Below, piece by piece: positions 43,101 to 53,911 of a stretch of DNA of 64,000 bases (position 1 is its first letter; each line of letters begins with the position of its first letter). Source of the stretch: Galaxea fascicularis (lineage: Eukaryota > Cnidaria > Anthozoa > Scleractinia > Euphylliidae); contig OX419335.1 of assembly GCA_948470475.1 (NCBI GenBank), positions 23,759,234 to 23,823,233 on the forward strand, in the 5' to 3' direction. The notes under the pieces were generated by a model. That model ran no database searches and had not been told where the DNA came from. It saw nothing but the letters and a program-made list of their open reading frames with translations. Position numbers and translations under genes: made by a program.

Positions 43101-44956
43101 ATTATCTTGAATACCAGGACCATTCTTCAATAATTTGATCAGTTCAACTCTAGTTCCACCCGGGTCCAAACATGAGTGGGTTATTAATCACTGAAGGGCT
43201 CCAGGAATTTTATATTTTTAAAGTAATAAAATATTATATTAACTTTATAAAAATTCAATATTGCAGAATTTATCACACTGGTCTGCTGGCTGGGTGGACT
43301 GGAACCTAGCTCTGAACCTGGAGGGAGGACCAAACTGGGTGAAGAATTTTGTGGATTCACCGATTATTGTTGATGCTGAGAACCAAGTATTCTACAAACA
43401 GGTATGACATTTATAACTGAAGTGTGCCTTCCATTGACTGATCTTAAGGCCATTCCCCAGAAATAGAACTCACAATAGATTTTATTTGAAACTTTGCTAG
43501 GTGTTTGCCAACATCAAAAACATAAAAGAAATGCAATAAAAAGAGAGGGTTCCCCGTGTCCGTTTTCATGCTTTGAGGCTTTAGTTGATGCCTACTTTGG
43601 TACAAAGTTTAAGTTGATAGCCAAAAGTGGTCCAAGACTACAATTTATATAAACAGGACCGAAGCAATGGGATATAGGTTTTGTTTTGTCAAAAGCACAT
43701 CATGGTCAATTTAACCTCTCAAAGGTGAAGAAAAAATCAACTAATGATAGATTAGTAGTGTTTTTGCGTCTGTGCTTTGCCACTGAAGTTTCAATAGCCT
43801 CATCGTAAAGGAGATCTTCTGTGAATAATGAAAACGTGGACAAATATAAAAAAATTAATTCTTCAAATCTGGATATGTCATGGAAAATTGTATTTTCTTT
43901 CAGTATGAGAAATAAAAAGCATAGGTCCCCATACTCGTTTGGGAGAAAATCACCATTTACCTAATTCTAGGGGATGACTCCTTCAGAAAACCTGCAATGT
44001 TTTGAACATGCACGCTCTTGTGCATGTGGTGCTGATGCAAGAAATGATGTGCACTAAGGATGCACAGTGCAATTCAGAGAAATTACCTTAAGTAATTCAT
44101 TTTATTGGGGAGAGGGGGTAGGGGTTCCATAGTAAAAATACTTGCTCCAGGTGTAATTAAAATGCACTTTTTAATCTGCACTTTTATTGTTGGATAAAAG
44201 CATATATCGCTTTTTGGCCTTAAAATCCAAACCTCTTTAAGTTTGCTCAACTTTGCCATACACATTGTTTGTGGTGTGAGAAATGAAATTCTGCAATTAT
44301 TTCGCTATGTAAAGACTTAGATTCAGTGAGTTAATGCATGACTTACCTTCAACTCAACCAACTGAAGTGATGCAGAAATCACCCTGCATCAGATCCCATT
44401 TATTTCTGCTTCTTGAATTTGTGCCAAAAGCCACAAACTAATCCCTCTAATCCTAGCCTTCAAATCTCAAAGTAAGTGCAGAAGCTCATTTTTGACACCA
44501 TTTCCAATATGTAAGCCAATGTAGACTGAGTTTTAAGAGATTTTGGATTTTAATAGCAAAAACGTGATATACACCCCTTTTGTGGGAAGCCCTTCAGCAT
44601 ACAAACTCTTCCTCTTTTCTGTATTCTTCAGGGTGATGCCTATTATATGTATATGCCCAACTCTCCCTTTTTTACCAGTTGTGACTGTTCAATTTCTAAC
44701 CATTTTGTTACAGCCAATGTTCTATCATTTGGGCCATTTCAGCAAGTTTGTTCCTCCAGGATCAAAAAGAATCGAAGTAACTTCCTCTAAAGATACTTCA
44801 TTGGAATTCATTGGTTTTGTGACACCGGAATCAAACACTGTTATGGTGGTTCTAAACAGGGAAGCAAGAAATATCACCATCAGTATCTTTGACAAAGAAA
44901 CAAGACGAATCACTGACACTATCCCTGAATATTCTATTCAAACTTACATCTGGTGA
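40114..44956 (+). CDS. GBA1: Lysosomal glucosylceramidase (GH30 family)
   Basis: Six exons with correct phases: 40114-40480, 40949-41417, 41798-42055, 42917-43040, 43267-43401, 44714-44956. They encode 531 aa (the human precursor is 536). The enzyme hydrolyses glucosylceramide to glucose and ceramide in the lysosome. A signal peptide covers about residues 1-22. The cysteine-rich N-terminal block (CFSKDFG...CVCSDELQC) is typical of the family. The acid/base Glu271 lies in VENEPS and the nucleophile Glu375 in [10 protein letters not shown], matching human Glu235 and Glu340 of the mature enzyme. The strongly conserved [20 protein letters not shown] and [13 protein letters not shown] blocks follow. 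The ATG at 40114 is chosen over an in-frame upstream ATG (40009) because it opens the signal peptide. Many animals carry several paralogues, so orthology to GBA1 itself is not proven. Confidence 0.96.
40547..40680. mobile_element. 134-bp MITE in glucosylceramidase intron 1
   Basis: Ends GAAAGATTTCCGCACAG and CTGTGCGGATATCTTTC are inverted with one mismatch. A related copy lies in PRRC1 intron 1 (49816-49953), sharing TTATACATGCATCAC and other words. Confidence 0.75.
42273..42421. mobile_element. ~149-bp palindromic MITE in glucosylceramidase intron 3
   Basis: The two halves fold back. GGATAGTGCTATCC and GGATAGCGCTATCC near the ends are themselves palindromes, and GTTGTTCA and TGAACAAC form the outer ends. 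Repeated GGATA words fill the arms. Confidence 0.8.
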
Positions 44957-46559
44957 AAAAATGTTTGTCTGCCCTCGTCAAATTAGACAAATTAATTAAT
45001 TTAAAGCTGGTGCTCCAAGGAAGTTCTTTGTCATCTATTTTGAACGGTTATGATTTTAACACATTCAAATCACTGTGACAATCATGAATGCTGCCAGTTT
45101 AATCAAGATAGAAAGTTAGCCTCAGATTCAAGTTTTTTATGAAGTAATTATCCCATAAACATAAGAGGATGTTCAATCTAGCGCCAAATTCAAATGGTCA
45201 GTAAATTGATGGGAATATGGGTGGCAACCGGAAGTCATATTTCTTCCCTCCCTCTTCGCAGATACAGGAACCATATTAAAGCAATATCAGATGCTAAGCC
45301 AAGGGTTCCCCAGTTCTTGCTTTGACACATCAGCATGTCGAGTAAGGGCACTTCCATCTTCCATTTCTTGTTTATGGCTCAAGTTCCCTGATTTGCCCTC
45401 ACGATATGCTAAATCCGTATTACAGTCCAGCCAGAACAAAACAATTTGTCAACACTTTCTTTGCCATTAAACTGAGTGGCTGGTGAATATTCCATGTTGA
45501 ATTTCTGGAAGCGTCAATTCCCGGGAACACTAGCTAAATTCTTCAATCAATGATTACTTGAAGAATTTATCGATCAGCTCTTGGAAAACGAGCCCTGTTC
45601 TAGACCAACACTCTTATTTCAATACTCCGCCCAGATTAAACTGCTTTAAGACCATACCTTTCACAGCGACACATACTCATATGGCTTTTACATGGGAGTA
45701 CCTCCCCTCCCCCCCCTCCTTCTTCCCCCGGGATACGAGAAACGTGAGCTTTTGAATATAAGTAAACCTTTCTCATTGTCATAACTACTAGCATCATCCG
45801 ATTTAGCACGAAGAGGATTTTAGAAATCATATTCTCGCAGATTCTCGTTTATTTTGTTCTATTTTGTATTTTTATTGTTTGTTTTTTCTTACGAACACAA
45901 AGATTGTACCTTTTACACTAAAACTTATAGAATTGTAACAAAAAGGGTAATGATGTCAGTGTAAACGTGTATTGCAAATGGATGGCATAGAATGTTATAA
46001 TAATTAAGATGTGTTTTGAAATCTAGTAAGGAGCAAGGCTCATTCTTTGAGCTCTCTGAGAAAGAATAAAGCGGTTCTCTTAATCTAGATAACAGAACGC
46101 TGTACAAGGAAGATTTATATCAAAATACGATTTATTTTATTAACTAATTTAACAATTCAATGCTGCACAACCTGCAGGTAGGTAAGGCTAGTCGAGGCTA
46201 GTTATGCTTACAAATAATAATAATAACAATAAGTTATTAAATAACTCCATGAACAGCTTTTCAGCTCTCGATTTATCTCGATTTAAATTTGCTACGTAGA
46301 TGTGATGGAGCGACTCCCGTGAGGCATTTCAATCCCAAGGCGATGTCCCTCTGAACCTCAAGCAACTGACTAAGGGACAACCAAGTTGCTTTATGGTTGG
46401 CGTGATGTGATCAAGCAGCAAACTTTTGCTCAGCTTGAAGTCTAGCAATATTCGTCTTTGTTGTATTTGCCCATAGGGATGAACAATAAAACAATTTACT
46501 AAAAATCAGGGAGTTCAAAATATAATACAAACTGTGAAGTTTACTAAAAGTATGTGTTG

Positions 46560-46905
46560 GGATGTTGATGTTACAAGCCTCCGTGCCCTATATGGTAGTC
46601 TGGTGAGACCTAAGTTAGAATATACCTCATAGGTATGAAACCCACACGCCAATAGTAACATCAATCGTCTTGAGTCAATGCAAAGAAGGGCCACTAGATT
46701 TTTTCCTAAAAGTGATAAGGAATACCAAGCTGGACTACAGGAACTTCGTCTGTTAGCGTTAGAACATAGATTTCTTGCTGATGTTGTTTTCTTCTACAAG
46801 GTGATCAACAATCAGCTTCGAGTTACCCTTGATTCTAGTGTTCGATTCTCTCGGGATTTTGAGAGACGGTTTTACGAGGGATATGATAGGGTTACGGGAT
46901 GGCAA
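46560..46905 (+). pseudogene. Decayed non-LTR retrotransposon fragment (reverse transcriptase C-terminal part)
   Basis: The translation reads ALYGSLVRPKLEYTS, two stop codons where a conserved V-W-N-P would stand, then LESMQRRATRF and a Leu-rich stretch. The order L-Y-x-x-L-V-R-P-x-L-E-Y ... Q-R-R-x-T-R is characteristic of the C-terminal region of LINE polymerases. The in-frame stops and absence of upstream reverse transcriptase motifs show a dead 5'-truncated copy. Confidence 0.85.
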
Positions 46906-47385
46906 ACATGGATAATTTATTATTATTATTTTTTTGTTTGTTTGTCTGTTTGTTTGTTGTTGTTTTTTTTTCATTTGTTCAAACATCATGTAATTGAGCG
47001 ACCATTGCCATTGCAGGTTTTATATTTGTACGTTAAAGATTCAAGAAGAGATGTTGGTGATGTTAGGGTTACAGGTGATTATGTTGAGAGAGGTTATGTT
47101 GAGAAGCATGGACACTTGTAACCTGTTTTTCAAGAACAAATTATTTTCATCATTAGTTTTATGAACAGAATAGCTGGGGAATAGAATCGGTTCCCACATA
47201 TAAGAAGTGCGTCTATGGTTACAATTTTTAAGTCGAGTGTTTCTAGAGTTTTTGCCTATCTTTGATTATCATATACTGTTTTTATAATGTAGCTTAGGGT
47301 ATCCTCCCTAAAGTTCGATACCTTTTTTTTAATTTACAAACAGCTTGGATTTTACAAAATCAATTCACAAACAGCTAGATCACCC

Positions 47386-47416
47386 CTGACGAAGACACTA
47401 GACAGGAGTGTCGAAA
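47386..47416 (+). ncRNA. Hammerhead-ribozyme-like core
   Basis: The sequence has CTGACGA, a 6-bp stem (GACACT with AGTGTC) closed by a 7-nt loop, then GAAA. This is the conserved catalytic core arrangement of hammerhead ribozymes, which are known to accompany Penelope-like and other retroelements. Stem III would be very short and the expected cleavage position is not clearly a permitted base, so it may be inactive. Confidence 0.4.
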
Positions 47417-47630
47417 CGTTGGGTCGTGAATTGTAACTTTTTAAGTTACATTCATCAATTTTAAAACCAGAGTAGCATCAAACCATGTCTGATTGTCCAC
47501 CTGGTTGTAGTGTGAACTTGAACATACCTTACAAACAGCTTTATAAACAGATAAGATATAAATTACCCTACAATACAAAAGATACTCGAGCTATTCAAAT
47601 TCGATACCTTTGCATTATCTTGTGGTAAGA

Positions 47631-47690
47631 TAGTCTCCTTCGCAGCCGCTCGGGCCGGAGTCACGCAACACTCGGCTGCGAAGGAGACTA
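47631..47690. repeat. 60-nt hairpin abutting the 397-bp element
   Basis: TAGTCTCCTTCGCAGCCG and CGGCTGCGAAGGAGACTA are perfect 18-bp inverted repeats around a 24-nt loop. The right end supplies part of the ACTAGT flank of the next element. Confidence 0.85.
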
Positions 47691-47692
47691 GT

Positions 47693-48089
47693 CAGGGGCA
47701 CCCAACGTCAATTTTCGGAAAATATCTGTTCGGAAGACGATTTGAGATCTAGAATTTTCGGAACATTTTTTGTAAAATTTCTTGCTTGCCTGCCTCTCCT
47801 AGGATTTTCGAACATCTAAAAAGTGGTATAATTGCCCATTTTTAACGGATTTTTACCCTAAAAAGGCCACCTAGTATTTTCGGGAGCCTTATTTCTGGCT
47901 GAAATTTTCGAAAAGGTAAGTTTTGATCCCTATAATTTTCGGATCACTAAACTTTCAGCTAGGAAATCCGAACAGATGAAAAAATTTTAGGAGATAAAAA
48001 TATGCCTATATCTACCGTTAAAATACTAAAATACGTTAAACAATGCTATGTTTAGTGGTTTTGACCTATATTCTCGTTGGGTGCCCCTG
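47693..48089. mobile_element. 397-bp terminal-inverted-repeat element
   Basis: The ends CAGGGGCACCCAACG and CGTTGGGTGCCCCTG are perfect inverted repeats. ACTAGT is present on both sides (47687-47692 and 48090-48095), a probable target duplication, although the word is itself palindromic. The interior has repeated ATTTTCGGA words and no coding frame, so it is non-autonomous. Confidence 0.85.
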
Positions 48090-48346
48090 ACTAGTGGTGA
48101 GACGGCCTCTCTTTAAAAAGCTGGTATTCCTGTGGTGCATACGCTTGCACCTTCACCTTCCCTGCCCCTCACATCTACAGTTTTGTCGTGGCCAAAGCGA
48201 GGCTTTACCATGGTGTCCTCAGAATAGTGGATGGAATCTACAATGATGGTTGTTTTGAATATATCTGTTCTGCTTTAGTTAAGAATTGTTGTTTTGAAAC
48301 GAAGGCATTGGTAGGATTTAAGAAATCATAACCCTCTTCAATCAAT

Positions 48347-48830
48347 ATGGACATTACCAAAGAAGTAGAAAGCGCTTTAGAGGAGGAAGGATATGTAAAA
48401 ATCGATTCTACATCGCCGAGCACTATCACCACTACAACATTAACTTCCCCCGTTTCTCCTGCGGAGAAAACATCAAGTTTATCAGCAGGTAGTTCGCTTC
48501 AATCTGTACCTGACAATCGCATAACAAGCCCTGTTCAACAGCAAATACGACCGGGCGTTTCTTCGTCGGGTATTTCATCTGGTAAAAGTTCTGTCAATCC
48601 ATCGGGTTCTTCCTCACCAACGTGGCAGGATGACCAAGGTCAAACCAGCGAGGACGAGCAGTTTAGTGGAGTGTGGGGCTGGATGTCTAGTGCTGTGTCC
48701 GCTGGTTTGCAAACGACGCAAAATCTTGGTAGGAATATCGTTGAGAAAACCAAGGTATTGCCAGCGGACATGATCTCATCCTTTACTTGGTTTAACTATT
48801 GTTAAAGTATGAATTGAATATAATAATAAC

Positions 48831-48884
<54 letters not shown>

Positions 48885-51800
48885 GTTATTATTGAGTTTA
48901 TTATGCATGTATTTGAATGCCAAATTTGTTTTAACTTTCTACCCGACACTCAGAATTCATCCAATCAGGGGCTTGATCAACATCTTTCTTTCATCATGTT
49001 ATCAAAGACAAAGAAACTAGATCAACCAGTACGATCTGTTCTGTCAATGCGCACTTGTTATAATAGTGATAAGTAGAAAAATGATTTCAATTTTTGGCTA
49101 CCAACAACAGTAGCATTCTTGTCCAGAAAATGATCTGATGTTGATTGATGACATTTTAATGTCTGGTTAACAGTTGGTTTAACTCAGTTGATATTATGCA
49201 AATCAGGAAAAGAAATGCACCGCTTGTCGTTCGCCGCTGGATCGTATGCTTTTCAACCTATTTTCTTGCAGGCTAGGAGAAAGAAGAGACTGCTTGCAGT
49301 CCAGGTTAAAGTCTCTTGGCTCGTAACACCATACTCTGTTTGGGAATGGGGCAAGTCAAATTGTTCGCCCTGTTCAGGAACGCGAGGCCAAAAAATCATA
49401 CCCTGTCCAGCGGCACATCCCCATACAGCCCAAATATGGGAGTATCCCCCTAGGCATGTACCTCTTTTAAGCAATCAAACATTAGATTGGGTTCAGTTAG
49501 TAAGTCGGGTTTGATTTTGTTCGATTTGAGGCTGGATGGCAAGGTGATTGAAAGACAACAATGAATTTAAGATTTTTTATTGTGTTTGATTGGGTTCAAG
49601 TGATTCGGAAATTTAACATAATTAAACTGTCACAACTTCTTTGATTTGTTTATGTTCAGTTATGGAATTAATGAACCCAGTTGTTTGATTAGGTTAAATT
49701 ACGTTCAATTACCCAACAGTTAGATTAATAAAGTCAGGATGATAATAATGAAACAACTTACGTTGTACAGGAGATGGAATTGCAACAACTTTTAATAACC
49801 AAAGGAGTGCATTGGGAAAGATTTCAACATGGCGGCCCATACATTAATTTATTATACATGCATCACTGTCATACTAACCCTGTGCCAAAACTGAATAGAG
49901 TTTGGGTCAGAAAATGTATGCATTATTATTGTGTGAGGATGTGCAGAGATCTTGCCATGCATTGTACATCTTGATATTTTCAGGGGGTATTAAGGTGGTC
50001 TGTCTTGTATGGGGTCTCTGACCCTTTCACAGATTGTCCATTTGGCTCATTTTAATGTCTGTACAGTCAGTGGTACACTATTTCCATTAATTTGTAAGAA
50101 TAGTATGTATCTATAGCAGTTCAATTTTATCCTTGGTTTACATTTTATTTCCCTTTGTTTTGGGGTATGATTATGTATAATAATGAGCTTGAAAGAAAGA
50201 AAAATAAAATTTAAACCAACAACAAATAAGTTGCCATTGGTTTAAATTTTATTTTGAACCACAACGTAATGCTGTCTTTGCCGTGTAGCTTTACTGTGCT
50301 TCAACAATTTTTTATCGCAGCTAGTTGCATGCGAGTACCAAGCACATTCCCAAGGTTTTCCATATTGCTTTTCCCTAATTTTTGTATAGATTAAGATGGT
50401 CAGGCCCTCCTTTCCCCACACCCTGGCTAAATAGCTTTACCGTTGCTTAGTATTTTAAGAATGGGTTTTCTTTTCTATTTCTCTTTTAGACTTCTGTAGA
50501 AAGTGTGATCACAACACTTGACCCAGAAATGCAGGACTACATGCGTAAGGCTGTCATTTTTTTTTAACACATGCACATTGTTTATTCAAAGAATAGTTGT
50601 TACAAGATTAAATATGCCAAACATGTGTAGAATGTGTATAAAATTTTCAGATCCTCTAGGGCGTCTTCCAAGTGTAGGTGTGGATCACTGTCCTTCTCTT
50701 AAAAAGCATTAGATTTGAAGAATCTTGCCTTTCCCTTCCAAATTTCCCATAAATCAGACCCTTTCGTTTCTGGAAAGGGATTTAATATTTACAACAAAGC
50801 ATACTGTAGCTAATACTGCATTCAACTTTGTGGTTTATTATAATACTTTATAACAGATGGCAGAGATCAGTCTATATCTTTGGCCATAACAACGAATGAT
50901 TCAGAAGCCATTGAGGCAATCAAGGATGGTTTCCTGCAAGTCTTTGAGCATGTTTCCACACAGGCGCATTCCTCTGTTTCCAGCATTGCTCCTTTACCTG
51001 TGGGATTTTCAGCAGGAGTTAAGGGTGCACAGCATAGAATAGCAAATCTGGTGCGAGGAAAGAAGGTTCTTGAGGGGCAGGTGATAATTGGTTTGGAGGA
51101 AATGATATCAGAACTTTTACCTGGAAAGTAAGTGGAGTACAAAAAATAAAAAATGCTAAAAGGAACAGGGTTTATGGCTTTACTTTCAACGATTAATACC
51201 AATTGGATTCTACTTGCTTGAAACCTTTAAGTTGATAACTTGTAGAACCTTGCAGACCACACTGAACTTCTGATAAACTTTGGCAGTGATTTGTTCTTCC
51301 AGCTGTTATGTCTTCAAAAACTTAAAAAATCTGTCCGAGGTTTACAGTCATTAAAACATTTTACTGTGAAAATCTAAAAACCGTGAACACCAGAAATATT
51401 TTTGGAACGTTATTGTGTTTCAAGAAAAATGCCAATCAAACACAAGAAAACTAAACCTCAAACAGTAACAGTAATTAGTTTGGTTTCATGTTGCTTCTGA
51501 TTGGTTGCTGCACAATGGGAAATGTCAGAATGAAATCACAGTGTTCACGGTTTTTGGATTCGCACAGTAATAAGCATTGATGGCCAATCAAAACAGTCGG
51601 CCACTTCAGCATCATGGAAGTCATGAACCATTTCTGATATAACCCAAATTAAACAGTATCCTAAATTCTTTGTGTTGTTACCAAAAAAGCCTTGCCACTG
51701 GCAACATTTTGTGTTCACCCCCTGAGAAGAGCTGGGTTTACAAGTTCTTAAGTGATCTTCCTCTCTTCAGGTGGTTTGGTTTGATGTGTCTTGCCCTCAA

Positions 51801-52551
51801 TGACCCAGTGTCAAAGTTAGAACTTGAAACATTCTCACAATCAGTTCACATCCCTAAAGTTTATATCAGCAAAGCAGAAGAAAGTACACCATCAAATTAT
51901 AACTTGAGATGGTCAGGCCTGTCATGTACCCTTGGAGAGGTTATTTTAGGATCTGGACAGGCACATGGTGACTGGCATTCTAAAATCTCAGGTATGTTCA
52001 AACTGGGAAGGTTAGGGTGATTCATCACTGCAGTAGATTTTGTTCAATTGTACAATTTCCGTTCATGTACAAACCGGTGACAAAAAAGGAAGAAACAACA
52101 AGCAGGCTTGTTATTAGAAGCTGGAATCCGGGTACGGACCCCCGTATAAGTTGTGAACACAGTACCCACCCTTGCTGTTAAGGTTCTGAAAAGGGCAAGC
52201 CAAAGAAATCTTAGGGATGCCCTCCTATGTACATGTAGAATTCTATACCCTCCTATTTTTCAATTAATGAATCCCCTGAACAAGCCACATTTCCAGCAGT
52301 GTATTTGCTGGTATTTGTATTGTAAATCCTTAGTGAAGTTGGCATTATTATCATTCAATGTGTTACTTAAAATAATGCTTACAGAGACATTAGAGATATT
52401 TCTAATAAGCCTCTTTTTTCTTCTCTTTTTAACTCAAGGCTCTTCAAAAAGACAAATTCTCACTCTAGCAGCAAGGACCTTAGCTGGGGCGTTTAGAGAC
52501 CAATTAAAAGCCAGTGCTGATTCCCTTATGGAGAATGCTTTGGTTATGTAA
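48347..52551 (+). CDS. PRRC1: PRRC1-like protein
   Basis: Five exons with consistent phases: 48347-48754, 50490-50544, 50857-51127, 51771-51991, 52439-52551. They encode 355 aa (human PRRC1 is about 445). Residues 1-~115 are Ser/Thr/Pro-rich and probably disordered, and shorter than the proline-rich region of vertebrates. Then come WGWMSSAVSAG, the linker ESVITTLDPEMQ, and from ~residue 160 the conserved globular domain, which resembles the DUF84/inosine-triphosphatase fold: PLPVGFSAGVKGAQHRI, ISELLPGKWF, NYNLRWSGL and a C-terminal KRQILTLAARTLAG. PRRC1 is reported at ER exit sites and as a PKA regulator; enzymatic activity is not established. It is convergent with SHLD2. Confidence 0.94.
48821..48893 (+). 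repeat. AAT/ATT microsatellite in PRRC1 intron 1
   Basis: AAT repeats turn into ATT repeats at about 48848, forming an imperfect AT-rich palindrome of about 70 bp just after exon 1. Confidence 0.92.
49816..49953. mobile_element. Second copy of the 134-bp MITE, in PRRC1 intron 1
   Basis: It matches 40547-40680 in length and in several blocks, with more diverged ends (GAAAGATTTC at the left, GTGCAGAGATCTT at the right). Confidence 0.65.
51361..51570. mobile_element. 210-bp MITE in PRRC1 intron 3
   Basis: The left end reads TTACTGTGAAAATCTAAAAA then CCGTGAACAC; the right end reads GTGTTCACGG then a T-run and CGCACAGTAA. They are inverted over ~30 bp. TA on both borders would fit a TA target duplication, but this is not decisive. 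Confidence 0.75.
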
Positions 52552-53669
52552 TACTTCAATTGGAATTGGATGGACTCTTCATTTCAGTGTCAGCATGCAA
52601 AATCCCTTCTTTCATGGTTAGGAAAACTCGTTTAACCATCAATATAATATTATTCTGGCAAATCATCTCCTCTATTGACTGTTGTCATGGCTCGTAGCCA
52701 TTTCTGTGTATTTGTTTTGCAAGGACAAAAAAAATGAACACTTGAGCTTGGAGGGTCAAATAACCTTAGAGACCCATTTGTTGAATTACAATGAGACCCA
52801 GAATTTTTGGAACCTTCAATCTTTCGAACCTCCCGATTCTTCGAACTAAACGTCCTTCCCTTGCATTTTGTCGTCACGTGGGACACTGCAATTTTACCCC
52901 GATTTTTCAAACCCTGAAGACAACAACAAAAGTGCGATATCGTCTTTATGTGCCTTTTTGTTTCTCGTGAAACAATACCAAAGTAAATCAGGTGTCGTTA
53001 GATGAAGCTTTTGATTTGCGCAGACTCCCAATTTTATTTAAACCAAATTCCAATTCCCTTGGAGGTTCGAGAATCGGGATCCACTGTACTTTATTCTCAC
53101 CAAGCATATTGCTCTAAAGGGTACAAAGATTATCTGAGTAGTTTGAAAGTGGATGACCTCTTTATTGTAGTGTGATATATTTGTACCTTAAGGTTGAGCA
53201 TACAAGGTTGTGATTCTAAATAATTTCCACATCATTACAAAACTGGGATTAGAGATTGTTGTAACATGCTTTCTAGCCAATCAAATTCCAAAAACTGAAC
53301 ATTTCATGCAAATACATACATTATGAATTTCTTATTAAATGTGTGCAGTCACTATGCGTTTCACACAACTATTCAAGGACTTGATACTTTTAACGTTCCA
53401 GAGTTATAATCTAAGGTAAAAGGTTAGGATAACTTAGTGAAAGCTTTGACAGATTGCTGCTGAAACAGCAGATACTACGAAATCAAAGGAATGATCGTTT
53501 TTGAATAGAAGTTCTATATTAGTTATGTAAGAATTCCTAAACCAAATGCTGACAAAAAAGTACTTGTGATACTGGGCAATAATTTATTGAGAAATTTAAA
53601 ATGAGTAGCAAAGGTTTTAGATTTCAGGTGCCCCGGTATGTTGCTCATTAAAAGAAATGGGAACAAGAC

Positions 53670-53911
53670 GGGGGGGGGGGGGGGGTGACAACTGTAACAA
53701 GCCCTGTTTCCAAAGAAAAACACCGACAATTCTTTCGGGAATTGGGAGACTGAGGATTTTTTCTGGGAAATATCATATATTTCTGGGATATTGCAGAGTT
53801 TGACATTTTTCAGAGAATGTCACCGAAAAATTCAGGAGGATCTTCCAACTTTCCTGAATGACTTAAGAGTTATACACAACGTTTGTTAGAGTTGTCACCC
53901 CCCCCCCCCCC
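53670..53911. mobile_element. Inverted-repeat element with poly-G/poly-C ends
   Basis: The left end is about 16 G followed by TGACAACT. The right end is AGTTGTCA followed by about 14 C. The perfect inverted relation and the 240-bp spacing suggest a MITE whose terminal G-run is unstable. Confidence 0.6.

Larger units (their letters stand above)
44957..48346. other. Spacer between glucosylceramidase and PRRC1, transposon-rich
   Basis: No host gene was recognised. The first 1.5 kb appears unique; the rest contains the LINE fragment, ribozyme-like core, hairpin and 397-bp element listed separately. Confidence 0.6.

Noticed and set aside
46678..47121. 147-codon open frame as a gene
   Set aside because: Only its first part resembles a protein, and that part is the truncated end of a LINE polymerase with stops just upstream.
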